A DNA stretch of 64,000 nt from Rhizobium sp. CF080 (GTDB lineage: Bacteria; Pseudomonadota; Alphaproteobacteria; Rhizobiales; Rhizobiaceae): NCBI RefSeq assembly GCF_000282095.2, contig NZ_AKKC02000004.1, positions 186,001 through 250,000 on the forward strand. Reading direction: 5' to 3'. Of this stretch, positions 8,976 to 17,416 are shown in pieces (positions within the stretch are counted from its first letter, which is position 1; each line of letters begins with the position of its first letter). The position numbers and the translations under genes are program-made. Under the pieces are notes generated by a model. It made no database searches. It worked only from the letters and a program-made list of their open reading frames with translations, and was not told where the DNA came from.

Positions 8976-11900
8976 ATGATGGGAGCGATCAATCGATTTT
9001 ATATTGCAGCCGTTACGCTACCTATACTTGCCGGTGGGGTGATCTTACCGGCAGCGGCGGAGCCTGTGCAGCGCTCAGGGCAGGCGGCAGGCGCCGTCAT
9101 TGCGCGCAAGGCAGGCGAAGAGGTCCGCTTCATCGATGTGTCGAACTGGCAGTTCGTCGATCTGAAGCAAGACCTCGTCACCGGCGACGTGCTACGCACC
9201 AATGCCACGGGCCAGCTGGCTATCCTCTTCTCCGACAGGACGCAGGTCCGTCTGGGCCGCAATTCCTCGCTTGTCGTCAAACAGATCACCGCGAGCACCA
9301 ACGCCGACACCGTGCTGGAGCTTCAATCAGGCACCATCTGGGCTCGTGCGGAACGCGGTGGGCCTGGGGTGCAGGTTCAAACGCCGGCGGCGGCAGCGGC
9401 AATCCGCGGCACCGACTGGACGATGACAGTCAAGGGTGACCAGACTTCGCTCAACGTTCTCGAAGGCGTCGTGCAGTTCAGCAATCCTCAGGGCAGTGTC
9501 GAGGTGCGCCAAGGCGAAGGGGCCGTCGCCTCGATCGGCCAGGCACCCCGCAAGATCGTCATTGTCGATTCCGACGATCGCGAGCAGATGCTGTTCTTCC
9601 TGCCGCCGCGTGAGGCTTTCGAGCGGATGCCGCCCTCGGCTCAGCCCGTCGCCGAGATGCGCCGCAATGCCGACCGCATCATGGCCATCCCCGCCGAGCG
9701 CCGCAATGCGGAGGACTGGGTTGCGCTTGCGGAAGCCCAGCTTTCGCTCGAGGGACGCCAGCGGGCGCGGCAGACGCTTGCGACGCTCAAGGGGCAGAGG
9801 CTTTCCGCCTCCCAGCAGGCTCGCGTGACCTTGATCGAGGCGGTCCTTGCCGCAAGCGAGACCCGCTACGCGGAAGCTGCCAAGCTGTTCGAAAAGGCGC
9901 AGCGCGGACTCGATCCCAAACGGCGGGGCATCGCGCTTTACGGCGGCTACTATGCCCGCGCTCTTGCCGACCCGAACCGGGTGGAGGCACTGCCGCCGCA
10001 GGTGGGCGGATCCGACGGAGCATTTCTGCGCGCCTATGCGCTGGGCTTCCTGCAGGACTTGAAGGCTGCCATCAAGGTGCTGCAGGAAGCCGAACGGCAA
10101 TATCCGGACGACCCGGAACTGCCGGCCTATCGCGGTTGGCTTGCTGTTCTGCTGAACGATCGCGCCCAGGCGGAAGAGGCGCTCAACCGGTCGCTGTCGA
10201 TCGATCCCGCCGAACCGACAACGCTCGAGGCCCGGTCACATTTTCGCGCAGGCTTCAAGGGTGACTATCAAGGCGCGCTCGCCGACCTCGAAGCAGCCGT
10301 CAAGGTCGCGCCCGGGAGTTCGACAGCCTGGAACGCGATCGGCAACATCCACTCGGTGCGGAACGCCAACCGCGAGGCCGAGGCTGCCTTCAAGAAATCG
10401 ATCGAACTCGATCCGCAAGATCCTCTCGCCCATTCCAACCTGGCGATCTTCTATCTCGACATCGGCCGCATCGAGGATGCCAAGCGGGAGATAGACACCG
10501 CGTTTGCCATCGATCCGGGCTTCGACATCGCGCTTGTCGCCCGAGGCCGCTACTATCTGCAGACCGGAGAGCTGGATAGGGCGGTCGACGACCTGCTCGC
10601 GGCGAGCGTGGCAAATCCCGGCTATTCGCAGGCGCAATTGCTGCTTGCCGCAGCGAATTACGAAAAGGGTGACAGGATACCGGCCGAGCAGGCAACGGAA
10701 AATGCCGAACGGCTTGACGACAACGATCCGGTGATTTCTGCCCTGCGCACGGCAATCGCGATCGACAATTACGATTCGGAAGGCGCCATCCGCAACGCGC
10801 AGGAATATCTCAAGCGCTCGAAAGCCCGCGGCGGCGACTTCACCTCGCTCGGCGCCAACCAGCAGGCGGGATCGACGCTGAACGATGCGTTTCGACTTCA
10901 GGGCATGAATGCCTGGGGCGAATATTACAGCGACGCGGCCTTCGATCCGTTCGCCGGCACCGCTTATATCGACCAGAGCATCCGCGGCAGCGCCAATCCC
11001 TTCGTCAACAACTACTTCTACGGCGACAATATCATCAACAACACCCCGAACGGACAGGCGTTCTCGTCCTTCCTGCAAGGGCTGATGCTCGAGCCGCATG
11101 TGATTTCCGGCCGCTCACGCTCCGCCAACATCATCCGGCGCCCGTTCTTCGAGGGCTCGATCGGCGGCGGGATCAATACGGCGGGGGGTGAGCTCGATTA
11201 TATCGGCGAAGGGGAGGTCCAAGGGTATAGCAATCTGCCATTCCCGATCAGTTTCTATGGGAACTTGCAGTGGCAGAAGGTGCCGGACAGTCGCGATATC
11301 GGTGCGCTGACGGATCTTGATACGGAGAACAAGCCGATCAGCGGTACGGGTTATCTGACCGCCAGCCCGACCCCCTACGATCGCTTCGTACTGTACTTCA
11401 GCCAGGGACGCACCGATTTCAGTCGCGGTTTTGAGGTTGATGGCGGCGGCGGCATAACAGCAGTTACCAATGAAGATGTCTCCACGAGAGTGACTAGCGG
11501 AGGTATCGGGTGGAGCCATACCTTTGGCTTTGAAAATATCCTAAATGCTGCTCTGCTGTTTAATGAAATCAAAAACGAGAATCGAGAATACCAGGAGTTC
11601 CGTTTTCTTGGTCTCCCCTTCATAGCGACGCTGAACACAAACGAGCTGAGCCAGAAGGCATATATCGCTGCAATCAATCACAGCATAGGGACAGAAGATT
11701 TCACGTGGCGTTATGGCATCGAAGGTGGGTGGATCGATACCCGGCGATCCCAAAGCTTTGAAATCGTAATCCCGCCTGTCCCTCCGGTTACGGCTCCGAG
11801 CTCCGATCGTAGCACGGTTGGCCGAGCGTATATCGATTTGCTGCATGAGCCCAACCCGGACCTTAAGGCAGAATATGCCCTTTTCGGTACATACATCGAA

Positions 11901-12629
11901 AATGATGCCTTTAGCGAGTTTAGGCTGGATCCTCGCATTGGGGTCGCCTGGTCACCTCTCCAAGGTCAGTGGTTACGAGCCGGTTTTATACGTAACAGCC
12001 TTGACCTGGCGACGCCGACGCTTTCTCCCGTGGGGGTGGCGGGGCTGCAGCAAAATCAGGTTGCGGTAGATCCCGGTGGTTATGTGGATACATACGCCTC
12101 GCGTTGGGACGGGGAATGGACACCAAACTTTTTCACGGCTGCAGAATTCCAGCATCAAGATGTCCACAATGCCAGCATAGCAATTCCTCTGGTAGCGGCG
12201 ACAGCCGATATCGACCGAGGAACAATCGATCGCACCAGCTTGAGCGCCAATCTTCTGCTTGGCCATGGCTTCGGATTGTCTTCAACAATTGCCTATTCCG
12301 ATACGGACGACAGAAGCAGCGCACCACTTGCCGGCGGGCAGTTGCCTTACGTTCCCGAATGGGTGGGGCAGGTTGCACTCACATGGGTGAGTGAAGCCAA
12401 CGTTAAGGCGACAATCGCGGCAAACTATGTGGGGGAACGCGTCAACGAGGCCGGCCTCGATCTTGATGATTTCTGGACGCTCGATGCAAGCCTTACCTGG
12501 GAGCCGTTTGACAAGTTGTTTGAACTGGAACTCGCCGCCTATAATCTCCTGGATGAGGACATTCAGCTCAACGGTAACACGCCCGGTTGGGGCCGGTCCT
12601 TCAGGGGCACGCTCAAAGTTCGGTTCTGA
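8976..12629 (+). CDS. Secreted FecR-TPR protein with C-terminal outer-membrane beta-barrel
   Basis: 1217 residues; ATG at 8976 or 8979 after GGTGGG. A signal peptide ends at PAAAEP. Residues about 45-170 are a FecR domain (GDVLRTNATGQLAILFSDRT, AAIRGTDW). Residues about 230-580 carry TPR-like helical repeats (AWNAIGNIHSV, AHSNLAIFYLDIGRIEDAKR). Residues about 640-1217 are amphipathic strands resembling a TonB-receptor barrel and end in LKVRF, a terminal aromatic as needed for BAM insertion. FecR domains usually belong to inner-membrane anti-sigma sensors, so this architecture is unusual. The stop overlaps the CHASE2 cyclase start (TGATG). The barrel stretch from about 11.45 to 12.35 kb is clearly AT-richer than the rest. 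Confidence 0.8.
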   Translation: MMGAINRFYIAAVTLPILAGGVILPAAAEPVQRSGQAAGAVIARKAGEEVRFIDVSNWQFVDLKQDLVTGDVLRTNATGQLAILFSDRTQVRLGRNSSLVVKQITASTNADTVLELQSGTIWARAERGGPGVQVQTPAAAAAIRGTDWTMTVKGDQTSLNVLEGVVQFSNPQGSVEVRQGEGAVASIGQAPRKIVIVDSDDREQMLFFLPPREAFERMPPSAQPVAEMRRNADRIMAIPAERRNAEDWVALAEAQLSLEGRQRARQTLATLKGQRLSASQQARVTLIEAVLAASETRYAEAAKLFEKAQRGLDPKRRGIALYGGYYARALADPNRVEALPPQVGGSDGAFLRAYALGFLQDLKAAIKVLQEAERQYPDDPELPAYRGWLAVLLNDRAQAEEALNRSLSIDPAEPTTLEARSHFRAGFKGDYQGALADLEAAVKVAPGSSTAWNAIGNIHSVRNANREAEAAFKKSIELDPQDPLAHSNLAIFYLDIGRIEDAKREIDTAFAIDPGFDIALVARGRYYLQTGELDRAVDDLLAASVANPGYSQAQLLLAAANYEKGDRIPAEQATENAERLDDNDPVISALRTAIAIDNYDSEGAIRNAQEYLKRSKARGGDFTSLGANQQAGSTLNDAFRLQGMNAWGEYYSDAAFDPFAGTAYIDQSIRGSANPFVNNYFYGDNIINNTPNGQAFSSFLQGLMLEPHVISGRSRSANIIRRPFFEGSIGGGINTAGGELDYIGEGEVQGYSNLPFPISFYGNLQWQKVPDSRDIGALTDLDTENKPISGTGYLTASPTPYDRFVLYFSQGRTDFSRGFEVDGGGGITAVTNEDVSTRVTSGGIGWSHTFGFENILNAALLFNEIKNENREYQEFRFLGLPFIATLNTNELSQKAYIAAINHSIGTEDFTWRYGIEGGWIDTRRSQSFEIVIPPVPPVTAPSSDRSTVGRAYIDLLHEPNPDLKAEYALFGTYIENDAFSEFRLDPRIGVAWSPLQGQWLRAGFIRNSLDLATPTLSPVGVAGLQQNQVAVDPGGYVDTYASRWDGEWTPNFFTAAEFQHQDVHNASIAIPLVAATADIDRGTIDRTSLSANLLLGHGFGLSSTIAYSDTDDRSSAPLAGGQLPYVPEWVGQVALTWVSEANVKATIAANYVGERVNEAGLDLDDFWTLDASLTWEPFDKLFELELAAYNLLDEDIQLNGNTPGWGRSFRGTLKVRF

Positions 12630-14596
12630 TGGCTGGCCCGCGCGGTTTCTCCTTTTCGACGCCGCGCTTCTTCTCCTCGCGCAGCGTGCAGGTCGTTGTT
12701 CTGGCGGCATTCTTCTTCGCGGCGGTGGCGCTCGTCATGCGTCTGCCCGGCTGGCCGCTGATCGACTATCGCGCATTCGACTACCTTTCGACCATCGGGG
12801 CCGCGCCGCTTGCCAAGGACGGACCGATCATTGTTGCGATAGACGAACCTTCGCTGGCGGAGATCAATGTCCAGTGGCCCTGGCCGCGCAGCCTGCATGC
12901 CAAGCTGATCTCACAGCTTCGCGCAGCCGGCGCCAAAGTGATCGGCGTCGACATCATCTTTTCCGAACCGTCGGCGCCGGTCGAAGACGAGGCGCTTGCT
13001 GCTGTTCTCGGGCCGGATGTGGTGCTTGCCGGCGACGAGACGCTGGTGACCTCCGACCAGGCCGACCAGTTCATCCGCGTCATGCCGCTGCAGATGTTTT
13101 CCGACAGACTGGCGCTGACCGGCATCGCATCCGTCGGCCTGCATCGCGACGGCGTGCTGCGTGAGATGCCGGAATATGTGGACAGCTTTGCCTCGATGAT
13201 TGCGACAGCTGCATGCATCGAGGCGGAATTGCCGGAGCCGGGAAGCCTCATCCAGGTGTTCGGCGGCCCGCGCACCTATCCGACGGTTTCTTACTATCAG
13301 GCACTCGATCCCGAAAACTTCCTGCCGCCCGGTATTTTCAAGGACCGTATCGTGATCGTGGGTCTCAGCCTGCAGAACGCACCTTCCATCGAAAAGGGTG
13401 GTGCCGATGCCTTTTCCGTGTCCTATACGGTGCATACCAGCAAGCTGATTGCCGGCGCCGAGGTTCAGGCGACCATTTTCGACAACCTGCGGCTCAAGAA
13501 CTCCATCGCGGAAGCCAGCGGCCCGATGAAGCAATTGCTGCTGCTGATCGCCGTCGTGGCGGCGGCGATGCTTGTCTGGAAGGGTACCGGCTGGCGCACG
13601 GTGGCGGCAGGCGCAGCGACGATTTCCGTTCTGTTCGTCGGCGGCTATATAACCTTGCGTTTCGGTCGCGTCTTCGTGTCACCGATGGCGCCGGCGCTCG
13701 CCTTTGCCGGCATCGCCGCAGCGCAGGCGACGCTCGACTATGCCCAGGAGCGAAAGAACCGCCGGCAGGTCACCAGGGCATTCTCCCAGTATCTGGCTCC
13801 GGCGCTGGTCGATCAGCTTGCGCGCGATCCCTCCAAGCTGAAACTTGGTGGCGAGAAGCGCGAGCTTTCCATCCTTTTCTGCGACGTGCGCGGCTTCACG
13901 ACCATTGCCGAGCAGCTCAAGGATGATCCGCAGCAGCTGACCATGCTGATCAACCGGCTGCTGACACCGTTGTCCGATATCGTACTGTCGCATGGTGGCA
14001 CGATCGATAAATATATCGGCGACTGCCTGATGGCCTTCTGGAATGCACCGCTCGACGACCCGGCGCACGCGGCTCATGCGGTAGCCGCCGCCCTCGATAT
14101 GCTCGATTCGATGCAGGCCCTGAACGGCGACCTGAAGGCAGAAGCGGAGGCAGCGGGACGGACTTATTATCCGCTGGCGATCGGGATCGGCATCAATACC
14201 GGCGAATGCGTGGTCGGAAACATGGGGTCGACGAGCCGTTTCGACTATTCGGCGCTTGGAGACGCCGTCAATCTGGCGGCCAGGCTCGAGGGTGCTTCAA
14301 AGGCCTACGGCGTGCCGCTGCTCCTCGGGGAGCAGACCGCGCAGGCGGTGCGCGATACTCTCGCAGTCTTCGAGCTCGACCGGATCACCGTCAAAGGCAA
14401 AACGGAGGAGGTTCCCGTCTCTACGGCTATTCGAAAAAGCTCCGAGGCGGCGCGGAAGGCGCATGACGAATTCCTTCAGGCGCGATACCGCGGTGACATC
14501 GCTATCCAGCAGGCGCTGGCGCCGATCCTCATCCGTGATGTGCCGGCACTTTCAGCCTATCATGGGCAGGCGCTCCAGCGGCACATCGAGACATGA
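12629..14596 (+). CDS. CHASE2-domain class III adenylate/guanylate cyclase
   Basis: 655 residues from ATG 12629, overlapping the FecR-TPR stop. One N-terminal membrane segment leads to a periplasmic CHASE2 domain (VAIDEPSLAEINVQWPWPR, AGAKVIGVDIIFSEPSAP). Further membrane segments lie near residues 305-375, followed by a cytoplasmic class III cyclase. Metal-binding Asp residues are in LFCDVRGFTT and KYIGDCLMAFW. The Lys of DKYIGD and the Ser of FDYSALGD sit at the purine-specificity positions, and DAVNLAARLE supplies the transition-state Asn and Arg. This Lys/Ser pattern fits class IIIb adenylate cyclases, so cAMP is the likeliest product. Co-translation suggests that the FecR-TPR-barrel protein signals to it through the periplasm. 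Confidence 0.9.
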   Translation: MAGPRGFSFSTPRFFSSRSVQVVVLAAFFFAAVALVMRLPGWPLIDYRAFDYLSTIGAAPLAKDGPIIVAIDEPSLAEINVQWPWPRSLHAKLISQLRAAGAKVIGVDIIFSEPSAPVEDEALAAVLGPDVVLAGDETLVTSDQADQFIRVMPLQMFSDRLALTGIASVGLHRDGVLREMPEYVDSFASMIATAACIEAELPEPGSLIQVFGGPRTYPTVSYYQALDPENFLPPGIFKDRIVIVGLSLQNAPSIEKGGADAFSVSYTVHTSKLIAGAEVQATIFDNLRLKNSIAEASGPMKQLLLLIAVVAAAMLVWKGTGWRTVAAGAATISVLFVGGYITLRFGRVFVSPMAPALAFAGIAAAQATLDYAQERKNRRQVTRAFSQYLAPALVDQLARDPSKLKLGGEKRELSILFCDVRGFTTIAEQLKDDPQQLTMLINRLLTPLSDIVLSHGGTIDKYIGDCLMAFWNAPLDDPAHAAHAVAAALDMLDSMQALNGDLKAEAEAAGRTYYPLAIGIGINTGECVVGNMGSTSRFDYSALGDAVNLAARLEGASKAYGVPLLLGEQTAQAVRDTLAVFELDRITVKGKTEEVPVSTAIRKSSEAARKAHDEFLQARYRGDIAIQQALAPILIRDVPALSAYHGQALQRHIET

Positions 14597-14768
14597 CTGC
14601 CGCGGTTCGTGGAGCGTTCCCCACATCAGCCGAGGGCGTTTCCTTCGTCGCTCGCAGTTGATCATGTTACGCGACAGGTACCCCTCACAGATTTGAGAGG
14701 TGTGGAACCAAAAAATTGGAGCGGTATTTAAGCGTCGAACAAGATGTTGGTCTTCGTAGGCAAACGAA

Positions 14769-15089
14769 ATGCGTATCATCGACGATTGGTTGGACGACTG
14801 GATATCGGAACGAAAGCACATCATGGCAGACGATGTCGTATCGTTATGCGCACGGCTGCGGGAATCCGCGTTTTCGGAAGGATATAGCCTAGCCAAGCTT
14901 CGGGATGCCAGTGACGGAGACGTAGACCGGTTTGTAAGGCGCGTTGTGGTTTCGCGCATGATGTCCGACTCCGCCATTGCGCCTCTGGCACCGCCCATCC
15001 TCAACATCCCGCCGCTGTTGAGCGAGATGCACCATCTGCAGTCCATCGCCCCGGCTCACGAATCGTACAAGGCTTGCGTTAACCCTTAA
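14769..15089 (+). CDS. Small hypothetical protein (weak DUF768 resemblance)
   Basis: 106 residues, starting at ATG 14769 with only a weak GTAGG upstream. The N-terminus (RIIDDWLDDWISERKH) followed by a helical acidic/basic segment (ADDVVSLCARLRESAF) resembles the rhizobial DUF768 pattern, but this is a loose match by eye. The C-terminal 40 residues are proline-rich and lack a recognisable motif. It lies 172 bases downstream of the cyclase on the same strand; that gap shows no clear terminator. No membrane segment or signal peptide. Codon use looks normal for the window, which supports a real gene. Confidence 0.5.
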   Translation: MRIIDDWLDDWISERKHIMADDVVSLCARLRESAFSEGYSLAKLRDASDGDVDRFVRRVVVSRMMSDSAIAPLAPPILNIPPLLSEMHHLQSIAPAHESYKACVNP

Positions 15090-15148
15090 TTAAGCATCCG
15101 CTTGCGGAACTGGGACGATGTGCCATGCTTCCCATAGAGGACAATGCC

Positions 15149-15382
15149 ATGAGCCCAAATGATCCCACACTAGACGACACCTATGATCCGCCGGCCATCA
15201 ATCGCTTCAAGGTCGAGGCCGCCATGCTCGAAATGATCGAGCATTTGCAAGAGCAGGGATTGAGCCAAGCGGAAATAGCCCTGACGCTCGCAGATGCTGC
15301 AGAAGATTATGTGATCCGCTTGGCCAACTTGGCAGCGCCAGAAGATCTGGAAGACAAGAACACCCCGCCGCGCCAGCATTAA
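15149..15382 (+). CDS. Small hypothetical acidic protein
   Basis: 77 residues from ATG 15149, six bases after AGAGGAC; an upstream in-frame ATG at 15125 has a poorer ribosome binding site. The protein is acidic and helical, with AAMLEMIEHLQEQGLSQAEIALTLADAAEDYV forming one likely amphipathic helix-turn-helix-like segment. I do not recognise a family. It is followed after 13 bases by a small membrane protein and could be co-transcribed with it. Confidence 0.5.
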   Translation: MSPNDPTLDDTYDPPAINRFKVEAAMLEMIEHLQEQGLSQAEIALTLADAAEDYVIRLANLAAPEDLEDKNTPPRQH

Positions 15383-15395
15383 GTGTCGCAGCAAA

Positions 15396-15899
15396 TTGAT
15401 CTTCATCATCCGGAACCTTTTGCCCCTCTTCTCGATTGAAAGTGGACCGATCCGCCGCTTCGGCGGAAAGGCGAGCCACCGGGAGGGTGAGTTGAACGCC
15501 AGTATTTCGACTGCGTTACGCGCAGTGCCATCTGAAGCGAAAGAGGGCATTCTCGGCTTGCGGGCCAACTGGCTTTTGCTGGCGCTTGGCATGGTGGTTG
15601 CCGCGGGTGGAATTGCGTTCCTGAACTACGAGCTTGGCGGATTCCTCTGGTCGTTGGCGATCGGGTTGGGGATCGTGCTATTCTGCGCTCTGACATTGAT
15701 TGGCGGTATTGTGAGCTGGTTGTTTTTCACCGGCCTGACATGGAGGGCCTCGGAGGCGCGCAACCCACCACGGCGGCTACGCCGACTTGCTGACGATGAT
15801 ATACCAAAGCGCTTTTGGTTCTTCGGGCTTCTCGCCACATTGGCCTGGATGGTTCCGCTGTATGCGCTGGTCGCAGCCTTGTTTGCAGCCACGTCCTGA
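15396..15899 (+). CDS. Hypothetical integral membrane protein with three predicted helices
   Basis: 167 residues from ATG 15396, or 135 from an in-frame TTG at 15492 that directly follows a strong GGGAGGGTGAG stretch; the shorter form may be the true product. Three hydrophobic segments are visible: WLLLALGMVVAAGGIAFL, LWSLAIGLGIVLFCALTL with its continuation, and FGLLATLAWMVPLYALVAAL at the C-terminus. The linker (SEARNPPRRLRRLADDDIP) is basic and probably cytoplasmic. No family recognised. Confidence 0.55.
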   Translation: MIFIIRNLLPLFSIESGPIRRFGGKASHREGELNASISTALRAVPSEAKEGILGLRANWLLLALGMVVAAGGIAFLNYELGGFLWSLAIGLGIVLFCALTLIGGIVSWLFFTGLTWRASEARNPPRRLRRLADDDIPKRFWFFGLLATLAWMVPLYALVAALFAATS

Positions 15900-16044
15900 G
15901 AATTCGCAACGTAGATCACCGACGCCAATCGTGGCTCGGTGATTTTTTCGGAGTGAACGGCGCTCCATTTCCCATTCAAGCCCCAGAGGTTGGAACAAAT
16001 CCAATCGGCCGTTGTTCGTTGGCATCCGAAATGGAGGCTACGAC

Positions 16045-16443
16045 ATGAAACTCATTCTCATCACAGCGGCGGTTCTTTCGCTGTCGACAAACCTCACATT
16101 CGCGCAAGCCCCCTCCACCATGCCGCCGAACCCGCCGCCAAAGGCCGAGGAGGACCGCGCGCCGACTGCGCCCTCCCCTGATCTTCGCGAGCCAGGCGGG
16201 GACCGGGACGGAGACGAATGGCGGATGCGTCCCATGGCAGATCGTCCGCTGCCGCGTGAGCGGGGGGCGCGGTTCCGGATCGAGAACGGCCGAACCACGA
16301 TCGATCTCCGTTGTGCTGACGGTGAACCGACGAAGGACTGCGCCGATCTTCTCCTGCAGGTGCTAGACCGGCTGCAGCGAGGAACGTCTTCGGAGGACAG
16401 CGGCTCGCGCGACTACGACCGGGATCGCTCTCGTTTTCGCTGA
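16045..16443 (+). CDS. Small secreted hypothetical protein
   Basis: 132 residues from ATG 16045, seven bases after GGAGG. MKLILITAAVLSLSTNLTFA is a clear signal peptide with cleavage expected after FAQA or TFA. The mature protein has a proline-rich, charged linker and then RIENGRTTIDLRCADGEPTKDCAD, where two Cys could form a disulfide, followed by a short helix LLLQVLDRLQRG and an Arg/Asp/Ser-rich tail. No catalytic motif is seen. Probably periplasmic. It sits among other small stress-type rhizobial proteins. Confidence 0.65.
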   Translation: MKLILITAAVLSLSTNLTFAQAPSTMPPNPPPKAEEDRAPTAPSPDLREPGGDRDGDEWRMRPMADRPLPRERGARFRIENGRTTIDLRCADGEPTKDCADLLLQVLDRLQRGTSSEDSGSRDYDRDRSRFR

Positions 16444-16600
16444 AGCGGGCTAAAACGAGGAGCCAAGTTCGCCACTTTTCAAGCGGCCTTACCCTCGCCC
16501 GAACAAGTCTGCGCCACGGTATTTTCGCCACCGAAGCTTGGGGCCGCCTTCAAACACTAAACTGAAGCGCAGATGAATGCGGACTTCAGCAGCAGTTCAC

Positions 16601-16626
16601 AGAACCTGCCGCAATCTGTCAGCGTG
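16601..16626 (+). promoter_or_regulatory. Candidate EcfG-type (general stress) promoter
   Basis: AGAAC (16601-16605), a 17-base spacer and CGTG (16623-16626) resemble the alphaproteobacterial EcfG consensus GGAAC-N16/17-CGTT with two mismatches. It ends 18 bases before the start of the GCG_CRPN protein gene. Pattern match only. Confidence 0.3.
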
Positions 16627-16644
16627 TGCACTCTGGAGGAACCG

Positions 16645-16950
16645 ATGCGCAGAATAATCTTAGCGGCCAGTTTAGTCGCAGCTTGCCTTTTCGGAGGCAC
16701 GGCAAATGCCATGCCAATTGGAAGCGTTGCCGTCCCAGCCAAGCCAGCCGCCGAGAAGGTCGACTGGGCTTGCGGGCGTGGTTACCACTTGAACCGTTGG
16801 GGAGATTGTCGCCCCAACCGCTGGAGCCCACCGCCGCCACCGCGCTATAGCCATCGGTGGGATCGTCGTGACCGCTGGGACTACCGAGGACCACCTCGCC
16901 GAGAATGGCGGGATCATCGTGACTGGCGCGATCGCAGAGATTGGCGTTGA
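16645..16950 (+). CDS. GCG_CRPN-type small secreted protein
   Basis: 101 residues from ATG 16645 with GGAGG five bases upstream. MRRIILAASLVAACLFGGTANA is a signal peptide. The mature start carries CGRGYHLNRWGDCRPN, the Cys-Gly...Cys-Arg-Pro-Asn block of small exported alphaproteobacterial proteins named GCG_CRPN, followed by the usual low-complexity Pro then Arg/Asp/Trp-rich tail (RDWRDRRDWR). The function of the family is not established. A strong intrinsic terminator follows immediately and an EcfG-like promoter precedes, so it appears to be a single-gene unit. Confidence 0.75.
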   Translation: MRRIILAASLVAACLFGGTANAMPIGSVAVPAKPAAEKVDWACGRGYHLNRWGDCRPNRWSPPPPPRYSHRWDRRDRWDYRGPPRREWRDHRDWRDRRDWR

Positions 16951-16954
16951 GATG

Positions 16955-16987
16955 AAAGCCCTTCTGTTCTGCAGAGGGGCTTTTTCT
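16955..16987 (+). terminator. Intrinsic terminator
   Basis: A 12-base stem (16955-16966 AAAGCCCTTCTG with 16972-16983 CAGAGGGGCTTT, one G-T pair), a 5-base loop and a run of five T (16981-16985) follow the GCG_CRPN gene stop by a few bases. Confidence 0.9.
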
Positions 16988-17143
16988 TGTTCGTGACATC
17001 TGCGTTGAGCCAGCTTGCCATCGGCGAGATCGGCATCAGCCGAACAACCTCGGAACCTTGCCGTCCGAGAAGCTCGGTATGGCCGTCATTTTCCATTTTA
17101 TGGCGGCCCTGTGTGAATAAGCTTGAATTTTAGCTATTTCTAA

Positions 17144-17168
17144 CGAACACTTGCGAGTTCGACGCGTT
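17144..17168 (+). promoter_or_regulatory. Candidate EcfG-type (general stress) promoter
   Basis: CGAAC (17144-17148), a 16-base spacer and CGTT (17165-17168) match the EcfG consensus GGAAC-N16/17-CGTT except for the first base. It lies just upstream of the 61-residue gene that starts at 17191, with an expected transcript start near 17175. Pattern match only. Confidence 0.4.
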
Positions 17169-17190
17169 GTGTCGTTCGGAGGAAGCAGCC

Positions 17191-17376
17191 ATGAAAAAGG
17201 ATACCAGTCGGCAAATCAGAATTCCCGGGCCGCGTGATCACGACGTCGCCGCACACTGCCGGAAAAATGGCATGAGGCCGGAAGACGAGAGGAAGATGCT
17301 GCGACTGTTGGGAAAGCACGCGCCGATGCACGAGATCCACTCGAACTCTCCGCCGCGCGCGCCGCGCTTCCGTTGA
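17191..17376 (+). CDS. Small basic hypothetical protein
   Basis: 61 residues from ATG 17191, preceded by GGAGGA seven bases upstream. It is short and basic, with RIPGPRDHDVAAHCRKNGMRPEDERKML as its core. The phrasing (charged strand, then His-Asp, a Cys-x-Lys turn and a helix) loosely recalls DUF3606 proteins, but the match is weak. No membrane segment. An EcfG-like promoter directly upstream suggests stress induction. It is convergent with the acetyltransferase-fusion gene. Confidence 0.55.
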   Translation: MKKDTSRQIRIPGPRDHDVAAHCRKNGMRPEDERKMLRLLGKHAPMHEIHSNSPPRAPRFR

Positions 17377-17416
17377 GCAGCGGCGGCGATTTCAGACACG
17401 ATGCATTTCTGGAAGG

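Noticed and set aside
12629..14596. Calling the CHASE2 cyclase a Pycsar PycC
   Set aside because: Its specificity positions (Lys and Ser) fit purine-type class IIIb enzymes and it has a periplasmic sensory domain, unlike compact soluble PycC proteins; kept only as an open link to the PycTM-like gene.
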